Source: an uncultured cyanobacterium (GTDB lineage: Bacteria > Cyanobacteriota > Cyanobacteriia > Cyanobacteriales > Nostocaceae). Taken from it: 64,000 bases of DNA. This document shows positions 58,105-64,000 of the stretch, piece after piece. A program made the position numbers and the translations under genes. The notes under the pieces were generated by a model that saw only the letters and a list, made by a program, of their open reading frames with translations, did not search any database and was not told the DNA's origin. The stretch covers positions 1 through 64,000 of the forward strand of contig CAINGU010000048.1 in the NCBI GenBank assembly GCA_903848645.1, given 5' to 3'. Position 1 is the first letter of the stretch; every line of letters begins with the position of its first letter.

Positions 58105-58683
58105 ATGGCAAAGCGCAAAAAAAGCAATCTTCAATGGATTAAAGAAACCCTAGAATTAAAACCTGATCATCACTGGGAAGGTCCTGATGATTATAAGATT
58201 TTTGTAGCTGGGAGAGGTGCGGTTCGCTTTAATGTTCCCCAAAATTGGGTATTTGAACCACAGGAAAAATCTTTCAAGTTCATGGATAAAAAACCACCTA
58301 ATGATGATTGTTGTTTAGAGGTATCTTACAATCATTTACCTTCTAATGACTGGACATTGTTTCCCCTCAAAAACACTTTAAAAAAAATCATGGAAGATGA
58401 TAGCCGTGATGTCATTGAAAGGGGAGAAGTGATTACTGTTAAGCGACAAACAGCCAAAATTATGTGGTGTGAAATTAAATTTATTGATACTCAAACAGAA
58501 CCCAGGGAAGCTTTTTCGCGGACTTGTGTGGGTTTAGGTTCAAATATTCAATGTTTGATTACTTTTGATTATTGGGCAGATCAAGCAGAGCAATTAATAC
58601 CGATTTGGGATGAAGTTATGCGGAGTTTGACACTAGGATTATATATCAGAGATCCGAGAACTGGTTTAGCTTTCCCAGATTAA
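58105..58683 (+). CDS. conserved-looking hypothetical protein
   Basis: The 192-residue soluble protein (LQWIKETLELKPDHHWEGPD, RGAVRFNVPQNWVFEP, LYIRDPRTGLAFPD) is well formed, but I do not recognise a family. Part of its C-terminus is duplicated as a fragment at 60417-60476. It has no membrane segment. Gene order gives no clear hint of function. Confidence 0.6.
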   Translation: MAKRKKSNLQWIKETLELKPDHHWEGPDDYKIFVAGRGAVRFNVPQNWVFEPQEKSFKFMDKKPPNDDCCLEVSYNHLPSNDWTLFPLKNTLKKIMEDDSRDVIERGEVITVKRQTAKIMWCEIKFIDTQTEPREAFSRTCVGLGSNIQCLITFDYWADQAEQLIPIWDEVMRSLTLGLYIRDPRTGLAFPD

Positions 58684-58743
58684 GTAAGTGGGCGTTAAAA
58701 AATATAATATAAACCTAACCCCCCAACCCCCTTCCCTACCTCT

Positions 58744-58776
58744 CCGCTTCCCTCTCCTCTTAGGAGAGGGAAGCGG
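58744..58776. repeat. perfect 15-bp hairpin
   Basis: CCGCTTCCCTCTCCT (58744-58758) pairs fully with AGGAGAGGGAAGCGG (58762-58776) around a 3-base loop. Similar but weaker CT-rich arms follow to about 58880. It lies downstream of the hypothetical gene and may act as a terminator or repeat. Confidence 0.7.
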
Positions 58777-59078
58777 AAAGACTTTTGTTAGCTGGAAGGG
58801 GGAGTCAAAGCCTCTCCAGTATTAAGAGTTATTCCTTTTCCCTCTCCTTGTAGGAGAGGTTTGGAGAGAGGTTTTATATTTAATTGTGCCAAGCTACTTA
58901 AAATGCCGATAAAATAACCTCGGCTTGAGTTTTTGCATTACAAGTGGAGGTTGTTGATTTGACAGTAGGTAATGCGGATTTGGGTTAATTGTGGATTTTT
59001 GTGAAGATTATTGCCAATATTTTAGGTACACTAGAAGCGACAAAGCAACCTATTACAAAGATTAGTAATTCAATATTC

Positions 59079-59594
59079 ATGGCAAATCCCACCGCAACTC
59101 TTGAAACTTCCCTTGGTACTATTACTCTTGAGCTATTCACCGATGTTATGCCCATAACGGCGGGAAATTTCATCAAATTGGCCAAAAGTGGGTTTTATGA
59201 TGGTCTGCATTTCCACCGTGTAATTAAAAACTTCATGGTGCAGTTTGGTTGTCCTCACAGTAAAGATCCTAGCTCTCCTCGTGCGGGTACAGGCAATAGT
59301 CCCGATGGTTGCATTCAAGATGAGCATCCCGAAGACGGGAAACTTTCTAACGAACCAGGAACTGTATCTATGGCCAATACGGGGGCCCCTAATAGTGGCA
59401 GTTGCCAGTTCTTCATCAATACTGTCCACAACGACTACTTGGATTGGTTCACACCCAGTCCATCTAAGCATCCTGTTTTCGGTCGGGTTACTGAAGGGAT
59501 GGATGTATTGAAAGCCATTGAAACCACACCAACCGGACCTGGCGATCGCCCCAAAACACCTGTTAAAATGATCAAAGTGACTATCAACGAATAA
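59079..59594 (+). CDS. cyclophilin-type peptidyl-prolyl isomerase
   Basis: From ATG 59079 the protein has 171 residues with full cyclophilin motifs: [35 protein letters not shown] and [14 protein letters not shown]. It would catalyse cis-trans isomerisation of prolyl bonds in the cytosol. The frame is open to 58989, but the inner start is preferred. A housekeeping-type gene inside the nifD element is unusual. Confidence 0.92.
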   Translation: MANPTATLETSLGTITLELFTDVMPITAGNFIKLAKSGFYDGLHFHRVIKNFMVQFGCPHSKDPSSPRAGTGNSPDGCIQDEHPEDGKLSNEPGTVSMANTGAPNSGSCQFFINTVHNDYLDWFTPSPSKHPVFGRVTEGMDVLKAIETTPTGPGDRPKTPVKMIKVTINE

Positions 59595-59699
59595 AATCAA
59601 GGATTAGTGCGGAGGTTTCTCCGCACACCGTTATCTTCAGGCACAATCCCATGTTTTTCATTAAATAATTTCATACAAAAACTAATCCGATAAAACAAA

Positions 59700-60275
59700 C
59701 TAACCTTGAGTTTCTTCTTCAGTAAAAATAGGAGGCCATAATTCAGAAACAGCTAATTCCCAACCTGGAAAGAGTTCTGGTAAAGTTAAAATATCGCCAT
59801 TATTTAAAATAGTTGGTTCACCTTGATGACGATAAACTGTTACAGTTTCTTCATCAGGATCAATTACAATTCCAATAATTGCACCCAAATTAATAAAATT
59901 GAGAATTTTAGTAACTAAAGGTTTAATTCTATCACTTTGAGATTTAATTTCTACTACTAAATCTGGCACAAGTTCCCCAAAATAACGGGGACTTTGACGT
60001 AACCTTGCAGCCCGCACAAAAGAAACATCTGGTGCGGTGAGATTGCTATCAGGTAAAATAAAACCACCAGCAGAATCAAATACTCTTCCTAAACGACGAG
60101 GATAAACCCAGTTAGCTAATAGTCGGCTAAAAAGAATACCAACTTCACTAGATACGATATCTGATGGACCCACGATAGAAATTCTCCCGTTTGTTAACTC
60201 AACATCATAATCTAAACCGGCTTCACTAAAAGCGGTTTGCACTTGTTCTACATCTTTAATTGTCATAATTAACAT
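59700..60275 (-). CDS. Uma2 family protein
   Basis: The 191-residue protein has the Uma2 pattern: NLTAPDVSFVRAARL, PDLVVEIKSQSDRIKPLVTK and IGIVIDPDEETVTVYRHQGE. The family has a PD-(D/E)XK-like fold of unknown function. It is convergent with the cyclophilin gene and complete, unlike the copy at 57738. Confidence 0.88.
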   Translation of the reverse strand: MLIMTIKDVEQVQTAFSEAGLDYDVELTNGRISIVGPSDIVSSEVGILFSRLLANWVYPRRLGRVFDSAGGFILPDSNLTAPDVSFVRAARLRQSPRYFGELVPDLVVEIKSQSDRIKPLVTKILNFINLGAIIGIVIDPDEETVTVYRHQGEPTILNNGDILTLPELFPGWELAVSELWPPIFTEEETQG

Positions 60276-60325
60276 AAAATCATCCTCCTAATATACAGAA
60301 TTTAGTTAACTAATATTTTACACCA

Positions 60326-60380
60326 TTTGTCTGATAGCGTAGCGTTGGGCAAGCCATATCAGGATATCCAGAATTTTAGG
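60326..60380. repeat. dispersed repeat shared with the nifK-nifE gap
   Basis: The stretch with tttgtctgatagcgtagcgt and aagccatatcaggatatcca is closely similar to 51638-51690. Copies inside and outside the element show that the repeat family spreads independently of it. Confidence 0.6.
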
Positions 60381-60416
60381 ATTTATTTACCCTTATTGTT
60401 ATACGATTGCCCGTAG

Positions 60417-60476
60417 AGTTTGATATTGGGATTATATATTAGAGATCCTAGCACCGGTTTAGTTTTCCCTGATTGA
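60417..60476 (+). pseudogene. duplicated gene tail of the 58105 gene
   Basis: Twenty codons (SLILGLYIRDPSTGLVFPD plus stop) match the last twenty of the gene at 58105-58683, with 16 of 19 residues identical. Nothing upstream matches. It is a leftover of a former paralogue. The gap 60276-60584 otherwise holds repeats and the kinase leader. Confidence 0.75.
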
Positions 60477-60584
60477 AGTCCGTAGATATAATATGGATGA
60501 GGGAAAATGATATCAAGGAAAGTTGCATTGCTACTGAATTCGTGATTCAAATCCCAGTTAACCAGTCAAGGGAAAACAAAAATC

Positions 60585-61871
60585 ATGATTTCAGCCGCAG
60601 GGGATATTGACAAGCATCAAGAAACAGAAGAAGCTCTCAGAGATTCTCAAATAGAATTACTAGCGTTGTTCAATGCTATCCAGGATGTAATTCTGGTTGT
60701 CAGTGCAGAGGGAAGATACTTAAAAGTTGCCCCTAGTAGCGCCCCTTCATTATACAAGCCCTCTGAGGAAATACTCGGAAAAACTATACACGAGGTTTTA
60801 CCTTCCGCTTTTGCTGATTATTGCTACGATTGTATTCAGAAGACACTCGCTACCAAGAAAACTGTCACAATAGAATATAGCTTACCTATTGATGATCAGG
60901 AAGTTTGGTTTGAGGCTAGTATTGCACCTATGGGAGAGAATAATGTAGTTATCGTAGCGAGAGATATTAATGATCGCAAACGTCTAGAAGATCAATTACG
61001 TCAACAAGCAGAAGATTTAGCACAAACTCTTCAAGAACTTAAACGTACCCAAGCCCAGATGATTCATTCAGAAAAAATGTCAAGTTTGGGACAATTGGTA
61101 GCAGGAGTAGCTCACGAAATTAATAACCCTGTAAATTTTATTCATGGTAATATTACTCCTCTCCATGAATATATTCAAGACCTTTTAAGATTAATTGAAT
61201 TATATCAAAAATACGACGTTGACAATCACCCAGAAATTCAGGAACTTATAGATGAGATTGATTTGGAATATATCAAAGAAGATTTACCAAAAACTCTTAA
61301 TTCTATGAATGTTGGTACTGAGCGAATTCGGCAAATTGTTCTATCTCTGCGGAGTTTTTCTCGCATGGATGAAGCAGATTTTAAAGAGGTGGATATTCAC
61401 GCAGGCATTAATAGCACATTAATGATTTTAAAACGTCGTCTTCAAGATATTGAAGTGATTACAGACTATGGTAAATTACCTTTGGTAGAATGCTACGCTG
61501 GAGAACTTAATCAGGTATTTATGAATATTCTGGTAAATGGGATTGATGCTATAGAACAACGAAATTCTCAACTGACATTAGCAGAAATTCAAGCCAATCC
61601 TGGAAAGATTCACGTGCGAACTGAGCTAGTTAATTCTCAGTGGCTAGAAATAGCGATCGCAGATAACGGAATCGGTATGAATGAGCAAGTTCAAAAACAG
61701 ATGATGAATCCATTTTTCACCACTAAACCTGTTGGGAAAGGAACGGGTTTAGGAATGTCTATCAGTTATCAAATCATCACGGAAAGACATAGAGGGAAAC
61801 TACATTGTCACTCAATTCCCGGTAAAGGGACAGAGTTTGTTATTCAAATTCCTATTCATCAAGGAAAATAG
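60585..61871 (+). CDS. PAS-domain sensor histidine kinase
   Basis: The 428-residue protein has a PAS domain (about residues 20-130, with FNAIQDVILVVSAEGRYLKV) and a coiled linker. A HisKA domain follows with AGVAHEINNPVNF (phosphorylated His177), then an HATPase domain with NILVNGIDAIEQ, DNGIGM and GKGTGLGMSISYQI. It has no membrane segment and no receiver domain. No response regulator gene is adjacent. This kinase type is abundant in filamentous cyanobacteria. Confidence 0.9.
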   Translation: MISAAGDIDKHQETEEALRDSQIELLALFNAIQDVILVVSAEGRYLKVAPSSAPSLYKPSEEILGKTIHEVLPSAFADYCYDCIQKTLATKKTVTIEYSLPIDDQEVWFEASIAPMGENNVVIVARDINDRKRLEDQLRQQAEDLAQTLQELKRTQAQMIHSEKMSSLGQLVAGVAHEINNPVNFIHGNITPLHEYIQDLLRLIELYQKYDVDNHPEIQELIDEIDLEYIKEDLPKTLNSMNVGTERIRQIVLSLRSFSRMDEADFKEVDIHAGINSTLMILKRRLQDIEVITDYGKLPLVECYAGELNQVFMNILVNGIDAIEQRNSQLTLAEIQANPGKIHVRTELVNSQWLEIAIADNGIGMNEQVQKQMMNPFFTTKPVGKGTGLGMSISYQIITERHRGKLHCHSIPGKGTEFVIQIPIHQGK

Positions 61872-62049
61872 AGCAAAATTTTATTAATTGTAGTATTTGT
61901 CAGAAATGGCTAACGCCTCCCGTCAGGGATACAGGATATCCAGGATTTTAGGATTTACAGGATGTAATTGATTATTTTTTCAACTTATGTTATGTATCCA
62001 ATATATCTGTAATCAGCTTTATCCAAAATTGAATGGAGTTTATATATCT

Positions 62050-63135
62050 ATGATAAACCAACAAAATACCAGTAATAAAGTTATTCAAGAACTACAAAAC
62101 CAAGTTAGCGAAAAAATCATCGCTTCTTTTGATATGGTTGCACAAGATAGAAGTAATTATTTTACTAAAAATCCTTATCAACATCAAAGACCTTCCATAG
62201 AATCAGCTAATTCAATTGTCAATGGCTATGCAAAACGGAATGGAGGGATATCAGTAGCAGCTAATTTAGTACCAGGTCTATTGGGAATATTAGCAGTTGC
62301 TCCAGAAATTATCACAGTCATGCGAAACCAAATTGCCATGATTTATGATGTGGGTGTAGCTTATGACAAGCAGCAATATTTAAACAAAGAACTATTAGCA
62401 GGTGTCTTGATTTCTTCATTGGGTACAAGATTAATTACCCCCGGCATAAATGCAGTAGCAAATAGAGTTATTATTGCTCAAGGTAGTAAAATTATCGCTA
62501 GAAAAGTAAGCACGCCAATATTTCAAGACATGGCTCGTTGGATAGCAGGAAAATATGCTCAACAGGTATTGAAATCAAGTGTTAGTAAATATTTACCTGT
62601 AGTTGGTTCTACTGCTATGGGTTTATGGTCAGCCTATTCAACTAAACAAGTAGGTAATAAGTCTATTCAAATATTTGAAAAAGAAATTGAGATATTAGAT
62701 GAGACTCAATCATTAAGTGAATCTAGCATTGAATATACTGATAATCTTTTTCCTACATCTGACATAGAAGTAAATAATATAACAGGAGAAAGACTAGAAT
62801 TATTAAAGATTAAAACTCTGATTAATTTAATGAAAGTTGATGGTAGTATTGAGCCTCAAGAGAAAGAATATCTCAAGACGATTATTACTAATGCTAATTT
62901 AACATCGGCAGAAATTCAGGAAATCAAAAATTTATTATCTTGTCAAAAAATAGAAGTAGATTATTCATTAATAGCTAAATATCCCGATGATGCTTTAGGT
63001 TTATTAATTGATTTAATCGCACTTGCAAAGCGTGATGGTGATTTTCACATAACGGAAAAAATGTACATTAAGCAAGTGGGAAAGTTAATGGGATTTTCTG
63101 AGGTAGATGTTGCAGAACTGATGTTAGCTTATTAA
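62050..63135 (+). CDS. EcsC/TerB-like protein
   Basis: From ATG 62050 the protein has about 361 residues. The N-terminal half has hydrophobic segments with SVAANLVPGLLGILAVAPEI and LITPGINAVANRVIIA, resembling EcsC-type proteins. The C-terminal half (about 240-361) is an acidic helical TerB-like domain (LINLMKVDGSIEPQEKEYLK). It may be membrane-associated. Function is unknown; TerB-like domains occur in stress and defence contexts. Confidence 0.6.
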   Translation: MINQQNTSNKVIQELQNQVSEKIIASFDMVAQDRSNYFTKNPYQHQRPSIESANSIVNGYAKRNGGISVAANLVPGLLGILAVAPEIITVMRNQIAMIYDVGVAYDKQQYLNKELLAGVLISSLGTRLITPGINAVANRVIIAQGSKIIARKVSTPIFQDMARWIAGKYAQQVLKSSVSKYLPVVGSTAMGLWSAYSTKQVGNKSIQIFEKEIEILDETQSLSESSIEYTDNLFPTSDIEVNNITGERLELLKIKTLINLMKVDGSIEPQEKEYLKTIITNANLTSAEIQEIKNLLSCQKIEVDYSLIAKYPDDALGLLIDLIALAKRDGDFHITEKMYIKQVGKLMGFSEVDVAELMLAY

Positions 63136-63324
63136 AACTTCAGTAGGGTGCATCAGACAGATAACCTAGTAAAAAAAGATAAATTAAAAATCTGACGTAC
63201 CCTAAAGTTATAAAATAATACAAACCTTAAACATTAATGATAGCGATTCCTACGGAGCGCTTGCGCTATCGCACTTTCCCAAATATTCAATGATAAAATC
63301 AAGAAAACTCAAGATAATTTACCA

Positions 63325-63573
63325 ATGACAACTACACTAGTTAAACCGTCCCAATTACTACCTGAAGGAATCTGCATCAAGCATATCAACAACCTCATGC
63401 TATTCAAATTTACCGATAAGCTAGGTGAACGGATGCAAGAACTGCTTGATAAAAACAAACTGAATACCCTTACCCCAGAGGAAGCAATAGAATTAGAGGC
63501 TATAGGGGAACTTGACGACATCTTCAGTTATATTAACGCTGCTGTTGCTGCTCAAGACCATGCCCATTCCTAA
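63325..63573 (+). CDS. small partner protein of HNH nuclease
   Basis: The 82-residue acidic, helical protein (LGERMQELLDKNKLNTLTPE, IGELDDIFSYINAAVAAQ) ends 14 bp inside the following HNH gene. This coupling and size recall an antitoxin or regulatory partner. I do not recognise a named family. A palindromic repeat (63239-63272) lies upstream. Confidence 0.6.
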   Translation: MTTTLVKPSQLLPEGICIKHINNLMLFKFTDKLGERMQELLDKNKLNTLTPEEAIELEAIGELDDIFSYINAAVAAQDHAHS

Positions 63574-64000
63574 AACTCTTTATCAGCAGGTCAGACAACG
63601 CGCTCAATGTCGCTGCGAATACTGTCACTACCCTGAACTTCTCAGCACAGCACCTCTTTCTATTGACCATTTGCAACCTCAATCTCTGGGAGGTACGGAT
63701 AATTTCGATAATCTTGCTCTGGCCTGTCGTCGTTGCAATGAAAGACGCTACAACTTTACTACTGGTATTAATCCTGATACGGGAAAAGAAACTCCCTTGT
63801 TTAATCCCCGTCAGCAAATCTGGTCTGAACACTTCATCTGGAAATCTGACGGCTTATGTATTATTGGTACTACTCCTACGGGACGTGCAACCTGCGAACG
63901 TCTTGATCTAAATGATGAACGTCGTGGAGAAAAATTCATTCAGAAATCTCGACAACGATGGGTTGAAAGTGGTCTACATCCTCCTGAAGATGATCCACAA
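63560..64000 (+). CDS. HNH endonuclease (runs off the right edge)
   Basis: From ATG 63560 the frame is open to the window end (147 codons). It has the HNH core: CRCEYCHYPE (zinc Cys pair), LSIDHLQPQSLGGTDNFDNL (catalytic Asp-His) and LACRRCNERR (second Cys pair). Such free-standing HNH proteins are common in cyanobacteria and mobile DNA. The start overlaps the small partner gene by 14 bp. Confidence 0.85.
   Translation, partial: MPIPKTLYQQVRQRAQCRCEYCHYPELLSTAPLSIDHLQPQSLGGTDNFDNLALACRRCNERRYNFTTGINPDTGKETPLFNPRQQIWSEHFIWKSDGLCIIGTTPTGRATCERLDLNDERRGEKFIQKSRQRWVESGLHPPEDDPQ

Larger units (their letters stand above)
53759..64000. mobile_element. nifD excision element (partial, at least 10.2 kb)
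   Basis: Everything from the nifD break to the window end lies on the element side of the recombination site, and no 5' nifD part appears. The xisA gene lies near this end, as in other heterocystous strains. In those strains the element is cut out during heterocyst formation by XisA so that nifD is rejoined. The far repeat is not visible, so the size is only a minimum, and a rearrangement that ended the element earlier cannot be excluded. Confidence 0.75.

Noticed and set aside
59133-59600. 155-codon minus-strand frame over the cyclophilin gene
   Set aside because: The plus-strand cyclophilin motifs are complete; the antisense frame has no recognisable features.
61340-61360. CGGAGTTTTTC considered as the second nifD element repeat
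   Set aside because: It lies inside the conserved coding sequence of the histidine kinase and no nifD sequence follows it.

Overview
The window comes from a filamentous, heterocyst-forming cyanobacterium (order Nostocales). The evidence is a heterocyst-type nif cluster with hesA, hesB and the heterocyst ferredoxin gene fdxH, a nifD gene interrupted by a DNA element carrying the xisA recombinase gene, photosystem I psaD, a high-light-inducible protein, frequent GCGATCGC (HIP1) octamers and many short dispersed repeats. I cannot name the genus or species from this sequence alone.

Layout. 0-5.6 kb: a small secreted protein, an exported multicopper oxidase, and a KAP-like P-loop NTPase gene split by a -1 frameshift at an A-AAA-AAT heptamer, followed by a MITE with perfect 35-bp inverted repeats. 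5.7-11.5 kb: clpC, a DUF3288-type gene, an Mce/MlaD protein with its MlaF-like ATPase, and a MAPEG protein. 11.7-22.6 kb, all on the minus strand: a carbon and stress island (phosphoketolase, SpoIIAA-like protein, class I fructose-bisphosphate aldolase, histidine phosphatase, a GH65 phosphorylase fused to beta-phosphoglucomutase, a short HPF-like protein, a P-type H+-ATPase). 23-25.6 kb: alanine dehydrogenase and a graveyard of insertion-sequence pieces. 26-32 kb: a HLIP, a WD40 protein, a Uma2 protein, a metal-binding lipoprotein, a MurT-like ligase and a thioredoxin-fold protein. 33-38.6 kb: a glycogen-debranching-type enzyme and a three-gene ergothioneine-type cluster (OvoA-like sulfoxide synthase, EgtD, DUF427). 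39-44.6 kb: a DICT-GAF histidine kinase, psaD, trpE, a probable toxin-immunity pair and broken antitoxin-like genes.

44.6-53.8 kb is the nitrogenase cluster, read leftward: the 3' end of nifD, then nifK, nifE, nifN, nifX, a DUF269 gene, a DUF683 gene, nifW, hesA, hesB, fdxH and feoA. Only the last 48 codons of nifD are present. They end at a TACTCCGG core that matches the known target site of the nifD excision element, and xisA starts 155 bp further on. The remaining 10.2 kb (53.76 kb to the window end) therefore most likely lies inside the nifD element, whose far end and the 5' part of nifD are outside the window. This element holds xisA, a truncated toxin-antitoxin locus, a T5orf172 (GIY-YIG-like) gene next to an OLD-like AAA ATPase gene, Uma2 genes, a cyclophilin, a PAS histidine kinase, an EcsC/TerB-like protein and an HNH endonuclease with a small overlapping partner.

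In a working heterocyst, XisA would excise the element and rejoin nifD. NifDK would then be made, NifEN/NifX/HesB/NifW would serve cofactor assembly, and FdxH would supply electrons. No tRNA, rRNA or CRISPR array was recognised. Calls rest on reading motifs and general family knowledge; no database search was run.
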